A DNA stretch of 64,000 nucleotides. Source: Candidatus Nitrotoga sp. CP45. GTDB taxonomy: Bacteria; Pseudomonadota; Gammaproteobacteria; Burkholderiales; Gallionellaceae. The notes under the pieces were generated by a model that did not search any database, was not told the origin of the DNA, and worked only from the letters and a program-made list of their open reading frames with translations. The stretch spans positions 1 through 64,000 of the forward strand of contig CAMCFJ010000007.1 of assembly GCA_945874105.1 (NCBI GenBank), given 5' to 3'. Shown one piece after another: positions 41,094 to 49,594 of this stretch (position 1 is the first letter of the stretch; each line of letters opens with the position of its first letter). The translations under genes were made by a program, and so were the position numbers.

Positions 41094-43601
41094 TCAGCTA
41101 CCCACAATATTGGCAACAACTAACATGTCTTGATCAGAGCTGCCATCTATACGAATACTGTTCATCGCTCCCACAATTTCGCGCAATTCATCTATGTTGT
41201 CTGCCTGAATGGCAGCCTTGCCCGCAACCACGAGTTCGGCGTGCTGTTGTGCATTTACAAAGATATGATCGCTTTCAGTCAGATAATTGAAGTAGTCAAT
41301 AACGAACCAATCTTGACGTCTCAATATCTCGCCTGACTTTTGCCATAAGTCACGCAAATATCCGTCAAACTTTATGTCGCGTGCCTCAATGGCTTTTTGT
41401 GCCGTTTTAGCAAGACTGTCGAAAGCACTCACTTCAGTAGTCTTTGCGTGCGCACGGGCTTTTGAGTTGAAGTAATCAACACAAGCATCCAAATCCATCT
41501 GGCGCATTTCTTTTTGATGGGTTTTGCGAACCTCAGCTAATAGTTTCTTTGCATCTTGTACGCTGTTATGAGCTTCTTTGTTTGTCTCAGGATCAGTCTC
41601 GCCCGCTTGTAATGCTTCCCCTTTCTGTAAGCGATTAGATGCCTGAATAAGTTTCTCATCATCCCCCACTTTTTCAGCCACTTCATCTAGCCGTGCGCGA
41701 AGTTTTTCAGCTTCATCAATCACGCGCCGTGAAGCTTTGGAGTAATCCTGTGTCACATTTTTTATCGAAAAATAATTTTTACTTACAAAGCTGCTGGAAA
41801 TTGATGGAACAGAAATGTCTAAATGGACACAACCTGAATCCTGAACTTCATATTCGCAAATTAAATCAGCGCCTGCTGGTATCACCCCTTCATTGAAATC
41901 ACTGCCATTGATCGAGAATGATCCGATCAATTCATTTTCGCCAACTTTATCTTCAATTTCCCCTTCGCGAATTACGAAATTGATTGAGCCAGATGATCCC
42001 GCTTTTAATGATTCGGTTGATTTGAAACTCGCCTTGCCCTTTGCAGGCAGTGAACCACTTTTCTTAACCAGATAGTGAGGCACGACAGGGCCGCCAACAT
42101 GGGCAAGTTTTTCGATGAATATGGAAGATGATGCAGGAATTCCTGTAATTTCGCCTTCGGTGCGGGCAATGATAATTTTGTTATTCTCAAATTTAATCGG
42201 CCCACCTTTGGCATCGAACACCCAAACCTTGAAAGTGTTATCCCCCATTTTGGGCAGTATCACATCTATGGTCGCGGAATCTTTTAGTGCAACACGACCA
42301 GAATCCCACCCCGTATCCAGGCTATCAATTTTGAATTCAGCACCGGCAATGGCGATGCCACTAAGCTTCACCATGATTTTTGCAGTGGTTTTGGGGGTGC
42401 GCGCTGTATAGACAAATGACAAATCTAAATTGCCGCCAGCACTCACCGTGCCCCGTGAGTTTTTTCGGCCACGACTTTGTGAACCCCAATCAATTGATTC
42501 TGCAAATACAGCAGCGCCCTCAGCCACCGCAGTCATTGGATTGACTTCTGGCGTGCCATCTGAATTCTTGCCCGCAGGAATTCCCAGCTCAAAACAGACA
42601 CGATCTCGAATTGAGGGGTAATGCGTTGGGCCACCCACAAATACAATTCGTCCAATATCACCGTGACTAAGTCCAGCCTCTTCAATCGTATCGCGCGCTG
42701 CTTGGATTGAGTCTGCAATTTTTTCAGCAATTAGTTGATCCAGCTTTGCTCTTGCAAACGGAATGTCGAGATAGATTTCGGCACCGGATTCATCGAGAAT
42801 ATTTAAGTCTGGCGATGCGATGACCGTTTCCTCTTTGGTCGAGAGTTCGATTTTGGCTTTTTCGGACGCATGGAGTGAAAGATGCAGCAAGGTCTTATAT
42901 TTCGGATTCCCCGCCATGTCGTCAGGCAAATCGAAATTGTCGAAAAGCCAAGGCTTGACGACGTTATCAAGTATTTCCCGATCAAAGTCAGTGCCACCGC
43001 ACATTTGAATCCCGCCATGAGCCAAAAGGTTCACTCGCCCAGATTGGCAATCGGCAATGGCAATGTCCAGCGTGCCCCCACCAAGGTCATAGACTAAAAA
43101 TATTCCATCACCTTTACGTTTGCGCATCACACTCATTACCGCTGCAACAGGTTCTTGCATCAAGGCGATTTTGCCTAATCCTGCCATCTCGGCTGCCGCC
43201 ATGGTCGCGTTTTTTTGCATCTGATTGAAGGCTGCGGGCACTGTGATGACAGTGCCAGTTTCTGGATCGTTGCGAATTTCTTCAGGCAAATATCCGAAGC
43301 AAACTTTTAGGATTTCTGCCGAACACTCTTCAGGTGTCATTATCAAGTTAACTGCGGGAAGTTTCATGGGTGTACTAGTTCCCATCATTTTCTTAAACTT
43401 CGTTGCAGCATTACCGGGTTGCCTTGCTGCAGCGTTGTAGGCGTCTTTGCCAATATATTTTTTGCCGCGCCGATCAATAAATATGGCTGATGGTGTAACG
43501 TCAGTCTGATCTGGACTTTTGTATAAGCGCAAATTTTCGCCATCAAACGAAGCAATGGCACTGTTGGTCGTGCCGAGATCAATCCCAATATAATTTTTCA
43601 C
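41094..43601 (-). CDS. divergent Hsp70 (DnaK-like) with inserted beta domain
   Basis: At 835 residues this is about 200 longer than DnaK. The nucleotide-binding domain (1-385) is complete: YIGIDLGTTNSAIASFDGE, VITVPAAFNQMQKNATMAAA, LVYDLGGGTLDIAIADC and GRIVFVGGPTHYPSIRDRV. Then comes an insert of about 100 residues (393-490: LDLSFVYTARTPKTTAKIMV, GAEFKIDSLDTGWDSG, NTFKVWVFDAKGGPI) that reads as an Ig-like beta sandwich. After it lie a substrate-domain-like beta part (HYLVKKSGSLPAKGKASFKS ... INFVIREGE) and a long helical end without the EEVD-type tail. It should bind and release proteins in an ATP cycle. It overlaps the GrpE-like gene by ATGA-type coupling and precedes the AAA+ gene by 3 bases. 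Confidence 0.85.
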   Translation of the reverse strand: MKNYIGIDLGTTNSAIASFDGENLRLYKSPDQTDVTPSAIFIDRRGKKYIGKDAYNAAARQPGNAATKFKKMMGTSTPMKLPAVNLIMTPEECSAEILKVCFGYLPEEIRNDPETGTVITVPAAFNQMQKNATMAAAEMAGLGKIALMQEPVAAVMSVMRKRKGDGIFLVYDLGGGTLDIAIADCQSGRVNLLAHGGIQMCGGTDFDREILDNVVKPWLFDNFDLPDDMAGNPKYKTLLHLSLHASEKAKIELSTKEETVIASPDLNILDESGAEIYLDIPFARAKLDQLIAEKIADSIQAARDTIEEAGLSHGDIGRIVFVGGPTHYPSIRDRVCFELGIPAGKNSDGTPEVNPMTAVAEGAAVFAESIDWGSQSRGRKNSRGTVSAGGNLDLSFVYTARTPKTTAKIMVKLSGIAIAGAEFKIDSLDTGWDSGRVALKDSATIDVILPKMGDNTFKVWVFDAKGGPIKFENNKIIIARTEGEITGIPASSSIFIEKLAHVGGPVVPHYLVKKSGSLPAKGKASFKSTESLKAGSSGSINFVIREGEIEDKVGENELIGSFSINGSDFNEGVIPAGADLICEYEVQDSGCVHLDISVPSISSSFVSKNYFSIKNVTQDYSKASRRVIDEAEKLRARLDEVAEKVGDDEKLIQASNRLQKGEALQAGETDPETNKEAHNSVQDAKKLLAEVRKTHQKEMRQMDLDACVDYFNSKARAHAKTTEVSAFDSLAKTAQKAIEARDIKFDGYLRDLWQKSGEILRRQDWFVIDYFNYLTESDHIFVNAQQHAELVVAGKAAIQADNIDELREIVGAMNSIRIDGSSDQDMLVVANIVGS

Positions 43602-43969
43602 GCTTCAACCTTTCTTAACATCACTGTTCCACCACGAACCAAACCTTCTGAACCCATGATGATGGGCTCAATCATTTGCTCGACGGCAAGCACATCGTCT
43701 GGGCCAAAATCTCCAATATTCAGTGCGGTCGCGGCGACCCCAGGATCATAAGGTTGCCCCTCCACGTTTACCAGAGTCAAACCTGCGCCTTCCAATGTTT
43801 CTTCAAGTCGCTTCAGGTAATAGCGATATTGGCTGGTGTAACGAGCACCTTCACCCGCATCCATTTTGGAGATAAGCCGCGCAAACAACCTGCTGAATCG
43901 CCAGCTTTCGACAGATATGTCGATTAATGACTTGAACAGCACTTCGGAATTCTTTTGAATTAGTTCCAA
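43598..43969 (-). CDS. GrpE-like small protein, first gene of the Hsp70 operon
   Basis: The 123 residues begin MELIQKNSEVLFKSLIDISV with a long helix (to about 60: YLKRLEETLEGAGLTLVNV). A short beta part follows, GQPYDPGVAATALNIGDFGP then PIIMGSEGLVRGGTVMLRKV. That order, helix then Gly-x-x-Tyr/Phe-Asp-Pro and a C-terminal Gly...V.R...V strand, is the layout of GrpE, the Hsp70 nucleotide exchange factor, in shortened form (GrpE is about 190 residues). Overall similarity is weak, so this is a structural guess backed by position. The start is TTG with AGGGG eight bases upstream. The stop overlaps the Hsp70 start by four bases. Confidence 0.6.
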   Translation of the reverse strand: MELIQKNSEVLFKSLIDISVESWRFSRLFARLISKMDAGEGARYTSQYRYYLKRLEETLEGAGLTLVNVEGQPYDPGVAATALNIGDFGPDDVLAVEQMIEPIIMGSEGLVRGGTVMLRKVEA

Positions 43970-43986
43970 GAAAGGTTCCCCTGTTG

Positions 43987-44015
43987 TTTTTATTATTTAT
44001 GCTTGTTATTGCCAA
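43987..44015 (-). promoter_or_regulatory. possible promoter of the Hsp70 operon
   Basis: On the minus strand TTGGCA (44015-44010) and TAAAAA (43992-43987) are 17 bases apart, ahead of the TTG start at 43969. The -10 is weak. No sigma-32-type CTTGAA / CCCCAT pair is visible, so heat control is not indicated. Confidence 0.3.
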
Positions 44016-44256
44016 TGACCACGCTGCAATAACGCCTTTCATGGCGCAATTTTCCTTGCTCGACTATTTTGCTCAGAGTCAGTGTGACTATTTTTTTACT
44101 TCGTTATGTCAACTTTACGGACACCTGAGCAGGGTACTCTGCTTTCGCGCTAACAGTCATACTTCGGAAGCACAGTAATGTACTGTAATGTCCAGCATAA
44201 TCCTAACGTTTAATACCACCCACCCGAGGAGCTACAAGATGGCACGGCATTCCACT
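44016..44256. other. intergenic stretch upstream of the Hsp70 operon
   Basis: I see no gene here. A stretch near 44160-44200 repeats TACTGTAATG-like words. The region leads into repeat copy 3. Confidence 0.3.
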
Positions 44257-44346
44257 AGCTAAAGGGGTCAGCTTCGCATTGTTTTTTTGATTTACTTTCA
44301 TTCATTACTCCCGTTGAAATTTAATTCGAAGCTGACCCCGTTGACC
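44257..44346 (+). repeat. palindrome-ended repeat, copy 3
   Basis: Same ends as copies 1 and 2 (GGGGTCAGCTTCG ... CGAAGCTGACCCC, then GTTGACC), with a handful of interior substitutions. It has the same direction as copy 2, so the two enclose the Hsp70 operon as direct repeats 8.4 kb apart. Confidence 0.85.
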
Positions 44347-44367
44347 GAGGAATCATGCGCACACTTG

Positions 44368-44437
44368 CTGTCATTCCGAAACGAAGTGGGGAATCTTGCG
44401 CACACCACAAGATTTCTCCCTTCAGTCGAAATGACAG
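44368..44437. repeat. 70-bp imperfect inverted repeat
   Basis: CTGTCATTCCGAAACGAAG..GGGGAATCTTG faces CAAGATTTCTCCCTTCAGTC GAAATGACAG. Dispersed hairpins with this TGTCATTYCGA end are common between genes of many bacteria. It lies downstream of the patatin gene and upstream of copy 3's flank. Confidence 0.65.
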
Positions 44438-44516
44438 GATAGGGTGATGCCTGATGTGTTGGCAACGATGCTGTTCAGGAGACACTCACCAGTCCGAACC
44501 CTTCATTACAAACCGT

Positions 44517-45458
44517 TCACGGTTCCCGTCGCGCTTTCAGTTTTTGCTTGAGCGACGCCATGACTGAGATAGTCGCTTCCTCCCCGGCCAGTATGGCGAG
44601 GTTGCGTCCCTGAAAATCGTTGGATTTCATCTTCGCCAGACTGGGGGAAATGACTACATCCGCGCCCTTTAATTCGTGCCGGTTGATGCTCTGCCCCATG
44701 ATGGTAAATGTTTGCAGCAACACTTCCAGCGAACTGCTGGTAGCCTGCGCCTCGGGTGGCGTGGAAATATTCACCGCGATCACGAAGTCAGCCCCCATTT
44801 CACGGGCATATTGCACGGGTACCGGTGACACCAGGCCGCCATCGACATAGTTGTGATCGCCAATCTTGACTGCTTGAAATATCCCCGGCACCGAAGATGA
44901 GGCGCGTACGGCCAAGCCGGTGTTGCCGCGCCGAAATAATATCGAGGTGCCCGTGTTTAGGTCAGTTGCCACCGCACCGAAGGGGATTTTCATTTTTTCA
45001 ATCGGCAGGTTACTAATGGCCTTGTTCACGTAGTTTTGTAGCGCTTCGCCTTTTAGTACACCGACTGACTTGGTAAAGAATGGCACGGTCCAGTCGGTAA
45101 TGCCGGCCTCGTCCATGTCAATTGCCATTTTTTGCAAAGCGAACCCGCTGTTGCCCGCAGCATACAGTGCGCCGACCACACTACCGGCACTGGTGCCTAC
45201 CACGATGTCGGGCACAATACCTTGTAATTCAAGTATTTTTATTACGCCAATGTGGGCAAACCCGCGTGCCGCGCCGCCACCCAGGACCAAACCGATTTTA
45301 ATCGGTCGTGGTGGCTTGGGAAGCGCCGGTGTGGACGCCGATGGGGATAAAACTCCAGGCTGTGCAGTTGTTGATGATTCCGGGGCGGTGGTTTGACACG
45401 CAACCAAGGCAATGCAGATGGCAACAAGCTGTAAAGATAAAAAGGGGATGGATTTCAT
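44517..45458 (-). CDS. patatin-like phospholipase lipoprotein (RssA-type)
   Basis: From the ATG at 45458 the 313 residues start MKSIPFLSLQLVAICIALVA C. This is a lipoprotein signal with Cys after LVA, so the enzyme is likely tethered to a membrane. The patatin fold has the oxyanion loop GLVLGGGAARGFAHIGVIK, the nucleophile GTSAGSVVGALYAAG and the Asp of YVDGGLVSPVPVQYA, a full Ser-Asp dyad. Members hydrolyse phospholipids or lysophospholipids. No RssB or secretion partner is adjacent. Upstream in-frame codons reach 45560 but lack a signal peptide start. Confidence 0.88.
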   Translation of the reverse strand: MKSIPFLSLQLVAICIALVACQTTAPESSTTAQPGVLSPSASTPALPKPPRPIKIGLVLGGGAARGFAHIGVIKILELQGIVPDIVVGTSAGSVVGALYAAGNSGFALQKMAIDMDEAGITDWTVPFFTKSVGVLKGEALQNYVNKAISNLPIEKMKIPFGAVATDLNTGTSILFRRGNTGLAVRASSSVPGIFQAVKIGDHNYVDGGLVSPVPVQYAREMGADFVIAVNISTPPEAQATSSSLEVLLQTFTIMGQSINRHELKGADVVISPSLAKMKSNDFQGRNLAILAGEEATISVMASLKQKLKARREP

Positions 45459-45607
45459 TAACAACGCACTTTTGTGGTAGACGAGAGAGTATAGATCAAT
45501 CCGGTGCCGAATCATCGGACGAGTCACCAGGCAAATCACCTTGTGTATCAGCCTGTGCATCCCACAAAGGAATCAAAAATCTGCGCTTGATCGCTGTGCC
45601 ATCCAGC

Positions 45608-46459
45608 TCACATTTTAAGTATGAATTGTGCTTTTTTATGCCCTTGACTAGCCGCTTTTTGAAACCATTCGATAGCTTTCATAATATCCTTGGTTACGCC
45701 TTCGCCATCTCGATACATCAAACCTAGATTGTATTGCGCATCGGCATGTTGCTGATCAGCCGCTTTCTGAAACCACTCAATGGCTTTCGCAATGTCCTTG
45801 GTGACGCCTTCTCCGTCTCGATACATTACGCCCAGATTGTATTGCGCTTCGGCATGTTGCTGAGCAGCTGCTTTTTGAAACCACTCAAATGTTTTGGCAA
45901 TATCCTTGCGCACACCTTCGCCATTGGAATACATCCAGCCGAGGTTGTATTGCGCTTCGGCATGCCCTTGAGCAGCCGCTTTTTGATACCACTCCATTGC
46001 TTTCGCAACGTCTTTCGGCACGCCTTCGCCAAAGGCATATATCACGCCAAGGAAGAATTGCGCTTCAGCATGCCCTTGACTAGCGGCTTTCTGGAACCAC
46101 TCAATAGCATTGGCAGCGTTCTTGGATGTTCCGTCACCTTTGGCATACATCACGCCGAGGATGAATTGCGCTCCGACATGTCCTTGAGCCGCAGCTTTCT
46201 GAAACCACTCAAAGCTCTTGGCCGCATCTTTAAGCACACCTTCGCCCTTGGAGTATATCGAGCCGAGCTTGTATTGCGCCTCAGCATCTCCTCGTGCAGC
46301 AGCTTTCTGCAACAACAGAAATGGATCTTCTGGCGGCGTTGATACCTTTTTCTGCACAGCAGGCGCAGCAGCTTTGCTCTTGATGCCAGCCGCTTGCGCG
46401 CCGCAATTGGCAAGTATTAGCAATAATGCAGTAAGTAAAGGAATTGAGATAACGTTCAC
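45608..46459 (-). CDS. secreted Sel1-repeat protein, about 7 repeats
   Basis: A 283-residue protein has a signal peptide with a possible lipobox-like end (LLLILANCGAQAAG). It then has six full Sel1 repeats (AEAQYNLGVMYRDGEGVTKD, AKAIEWFQKAAAQGH) and stops inside the seventh (GHKKAQFILKM). Repeats 5 and 6 are nearly identical in DNA (both carry YRDGEGVTKDI). It differs in repeat wording (EWFQKAA against KWYRLAA) from the protein at 1767-3548, so the two are not recent duplicates. It probably acts as a periplasmic scaffold. The abrupt end hints that a repeat may have been lost. Confidence 0.83.
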   Translation of the reverse strand: MNVISIPLLTALLLILANCGAQAAGIKSKAAAPAVQKKVSTPPEDPFLLLQKAAARGDAEAQYKLGSIYSKGEGVLKDAAKSFEWFQKAAAQGHVGAQFILGVMYAKGDGTSKNAANAIEWFQKAASQGHAEAQFFLGVIYAFGEGVPKDVAKAMEWYQKAAAQGHAEAQYNLGWMYSNGEGVRKDIAKTFEWFQKAAAQQHAEAQYNLGVMYRDGEGVTKDIAKAIEWFQKAADQQHADAQYNLGLMYRDGEGVTKDIMKAIEWFQKAASQGHKKAQFILKM

Positions 46460-46550
46460 TGTATGTTCACCTTTATCAAATTAGATTATAGCGAAGTGCA
46501 ATTCCCTCATCGTCAAATTTTTGCGTGACCAATCAATCATAATCAATCAC

Positions 46551-46587
46551 AAACAAAAACTCCCGTCGAGTGCGGGAGTTTTTGTTT
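46551..46587 (-). terminator. rho-independent terminator of the nuo operon
   Basis: AAACAAAAACTCCCG at 46551-46565 pairs with CGGGAGTTTTTGTTT at 46573-46587 around a seven-base loop. It lies 19 bases past the nuoN stop and can work in either direction. Confidence 0.9.
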
Positions 46588-46605
46588 TCTACATTGCAGA
46601 TTCGT

Positions 46606-48057
46606 TTAATGCAACATTAATGACTTCTGCACCGCTACTGCGCACACCGTTATCAATGTGCTAGGCATGATACCCAAGGCCAATATCGCAAGCCCGTTAA
46701 TGGAAATCAGCAGGCCGTTGTCAGGCTGGATGGAAATTTTGACATGGGTTTCAGGGGAATCGAAATACATTAATTTGACGATACGCAGATAATAAAATGC
46801 GCCTATCAACGAGAACAACACCGCTATCACGGCAAGAGGAACGTGCCCGGCACCGACTACCGCCTGTAAAACAGAAAGTTTGGCGTAGAAGCCTGCCGTT
46901 GGTGGTACGCCTGCCATAGAGAACATTAATATGAGCATCATGAAAGCGAGCCAAGGGCTGCGCTGGTTAAGTCCCTTGAAGTCGTTGAGCATGTCAGCCT
47001 CGAAACCTTCACGCGATAGCAGCATGATCATGCCGAAACCACCAAGGCTCATTAACACATAAATCACTACGTAGAACATGGCGGAACTATAACCATCAAT
47101 GCCGCCGCTCAATACGCCTAGCAATAAAAATCCCATATGCGCGATGGTCGAGTAAGCCAGCATGCGCTTAAGGTTAGTCTGCGCAATAGCGGTAATGTTA
47201 CCGATAGCCATGGACAGAACAGCGAGGATGGCTAGCATGCCAGACCAGTGCATTACCAGCGGTTGCAAGCCATCCACCAAAATTCGCATAACGAAAGCGA
47301 AGACGGCTAACTTGGGCGCGGAGCCGATCAGCATGGTTACAGCAGTGGGCGCACCATGGTAAACGTCCGGCACCCACATATGAAATGGAACGGCGCCCAG
47401 CTTGAAAGCAAGACCCGCCACCATGAATACCAAGCCGAATACTAGCAGTGCCTTGTTTTCCACGCCGTGCCTGATGGCATCGGAGACAGCCGCAACTCCA
47501 AGCGTACCGGTAGCGCCATACAACATGGACATTCCATACAACAGTAAGCCGGAAGCAAGTGCGCCTAGGATGAAATATTTCATCGCGGCTTCAGTGGCAG
47601 TGGCGGAATCGCGTTGTAGCGCGACCATCGCATACAGGCTGAGCGACAGCAATTCCAGCCCAATATACAGAGTAATAAAGTGGCTAGCGGAAATCATCAC
47701 CATCATGCCGAGCAGGGCAAATAATGTCAGCACCATGAATTCGCCCGTGAATAGTCCGCGCAATATCAAATAGCTACGCGAATACACTAACACCATGGAT
47801 ACGGTCAGGTAGCTTAATAGTTTGAGTACGTCGGACATTAAATCGTCCACGAACATGTTGTTGAACAGGTGGACCACGATTGGTTCATGGGTCGTCACGG
47901 TGATCAGTGCGCAACTTAGCAGAGTCAGTTGCACCAGTAAGTAGGTCAGCGTTTTGTTCGGGTCGGTGACAAACAGATCCACGATCAGGATCGAACTCGC
48001 CATCACCAGCAGAAAAATTTCTGCGTAGGCGGAGGATAAGGTGGACAAGTAACTCAT
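46606..48057 (-). CDS. nuoN: NADH-quinone oxidoreductase subunit N
   Basis: NuoN is one of the three antiporter-like proton channels in the membrane arm of complex I. From the ATG at 48057 the 483 residues carry about fourteen TM helices. They include the half-channel motifs with [40 protein letters not shown] (Lys) and [20 protein letters not shown] (Lys), and a late [20 protein letters not shown]. It is the last gene of the operon and begins 22 bases after nuoM. A longer frame to 48099 adds a non-family leader. Confidence 0.96.
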   Translation of the reverse strand: MSYLSTLSSAYAEIFLLVMASSILIVDLFVTDPNKTLTYLLVQLTLLSCALITVTTHEPIVVHLFNNMFVDDLMSDVLKLLSYLTVSMVLVYSRSYLILRGLFTGEFMVLTLFALLGMMVMISASHFITLYIGLELLSLSLYAMVALQRDSATATEAAMKYFILGALASGLLLYGMSMLYGATGTLGVAAVSDAIRHGVENKALLVFGLVFMVAGLAFKLGAVPFHMWVPDVYHGAPTAVTMLIGSAPKLAVFAFVMRILVDGLQPLVMHWSGMLAILAVLSMAIGNITAIAQTNLKRMLAYSTIAHMGFLLLGVLSGGIDGYSSAMFYVVIYVLMSLGGFGMIMLLSREGFEADMLNDFKGLNQRSPWLAFMMLILMFSMAGVPPTAGFYAKLSVLQAVVGAGHVPLAVIAVLFSLIGAFYYLRIVKLMYFDSPETHVKISIQPDNGLLISINGLAILALGIMPSTLITVCAVAVQKSLMLH

Positions 48058-48079
48058 AAATTCCTCGGTTGGTGATAGC

Positions 48080-49564
48080 TTATAACTTGGAGCGGGCAAT
48101 GTGTACCAGCAAGTCGTTCACGGATGCGTGCATGATTTCAGTGAATGGAAGTGGGTACAGGCCCATGCCCAGCACAGTCAGTGCCAAAATAACGAACATC
48201 AGTTTTTCGCGCAAATTAATGTCGGTTAATTGCGCTACGTGCTGGTTGGCTACCGCGCCAAAAATCACTCGCTTTACCATCCACAGCGTGTAGGCTGCGC
48301 CGAAAACCAGTATGGTGGCGGCAGTGAAGGCGTACCAGAAATTGACTTTGACCGCGCCCATTATCACCATGAATTCACCGACAAAACCGCTGGTGCCGGG
48401 CAGCCCGACATTGGCCATGGCAAACAGTACAAAGAATGCGGCGAACACGGGCATTTTGTTGGCTACGCCGCCATAGTCGGCGATATTGCGTGTGTGCATG
48501 CGGTCGTACAACACACCTATACACAGGAATAGCGCACCTGATATAAAGCCGTGCGAAATCATCTGTATCAGCGCGCCTTCCATGCCGTAGGCATTAAAAA
48601 TGAAGAAACCCAACGTCACGAAACCCATATGCGAAATAGAAGAATACGCCACCAGTTTCTTCATGTCGGTTTGGGCCAATGCCACTAGTCCGATATAGAC
48701 CACTGCGATCAGCGATAGCGCGATCATCACGCCCGTAAGGTAGTGGCTGGCATCCGGCACGATAGGCATGGAGAAACGAATAAAGCCGTACGCTCCAACT
48801 TTCAGCAGAATCGCCGCCAATACCACGGAGCCACCAGTAGGCGCTTCTACGTGGGCATCGGGCAACCAGGTGTGCACCGGGAACATTGGTACTTTTACTG
48901 AGAATGCCATAAAGAAGGCAATGAATACCAGTATCTGCGCAGTCATCGGGATAGCCATCTGGTGGTAATCGAGAATCGAGAAGCTGCCACCGGAGTGGAT
49001 GTACAGGTATAGCAGTGCAATCAGCATCAGCACCGAACCGAAAAAGGTATACAGGAAAAACTTGACCGCCGCATACACGCGATTAGCGCCGCCCCATACA
49101 CCGATAATAATGAACATCGGGATCAGCATGGATTCCCAGAATACATAGAACAGCACCGCGTCGAGCGAGGCGAATACGCCATTGACCAAGCCGGACATGA
49201 CGAGGAATGCCGCAAGATATTGCGCTACACGTTTCTCTATTACCTTCCAGCCAGCGATCACGACCAGCGGAGTAAAGAAACTGTTAAGCAGGATGAACAG
49301 CACCGAAATGCCGTCTATGCCGAGGTGATAGTGAATGTTGAAATGGGTAACCCAGTCGTGAAACTCAACGAACTGCATGACGCTGGTCATCTTGTCAAAA
49401 TTAACATACAGCGGAATAGTGACCAGAAAGCTAAGAATAGAACCAACCAGTGCGATGACCCGCGCTAACGGTGCATTGCGATCGTCGCCAGTAGCTAGAA
49501 CCAGCAGACCAAAAATAATGGGCAGCCAGATAGCAACGCTTAATAGGGGAAATCCAAAAATCAT
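48080..49564 (-). CDS. nuoM: NADH-quinone oxidoreductase subunit M
   Basis: This is the second antiporter-like channel of complex I. The 494 residues start [20 protein letters not shown]. They show [18 protein letters not shown], the Glu helix [60 protein letters not shown] and [19 protein letters not shown]. These hold the buried Glu and Lys residues thought to pass protons. Fourteen TM segments are predicted. It follows nuoL by 30 bases. Confidence 0.97.
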   Translation of the reverse strand: MIFGFPLLSVAIWLPIIFGLLVLATGDDRNAPLARVIALVGSILSFLVTIPLYVNFDKMTSVMQFVEFHDWVTHFNIHYHLGIDGISVLFILLNSFFTPLVVIAGWKVIEKRVAQYLAAFLVMSGLVNGVFASLDAVLFYVFWESMLIPMFIIIGVWGGANRVYAAVKFFLYTFFGSVLMLIALLYLYIHSGGSFSILDYHQMAIPMTAQILVFIAFFMAFSVKVPMFPVHTWLPDAHVEAPTGGSVVLAAILLKVGAYGFIRFSMPIVPDASHYLTGVMIALSLIAVVYIGLVALAQTDMKKLVAYSSISHMGFVTLGFFIFNAYGMEGALIQMISHGFISGALFLCIGVLYDRMHTRNIADYGGVANKMPVFAAFFVLFAMANVGLPGTSGFVGEFMVIMGAVKVNFWYAFTAATILVFGAAYTLWMVKRVIFGAVANQHVAQLTDINLREKLMFVILALTVLGMGLYPLPFTEIMHASVNDLLVHIARSKL

Positions 49565-49594
49565 GCTTGTTCCTTCAGTTTCTCGCTGTGCATA

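Noticed and set aside
43970-44100. Heat-shock (sigma-32) promoter for the Hsp70 operon
   Set aside because: No CTTGAA with a CCCCAT-type -10 at proper spacing was found on the minus strand.
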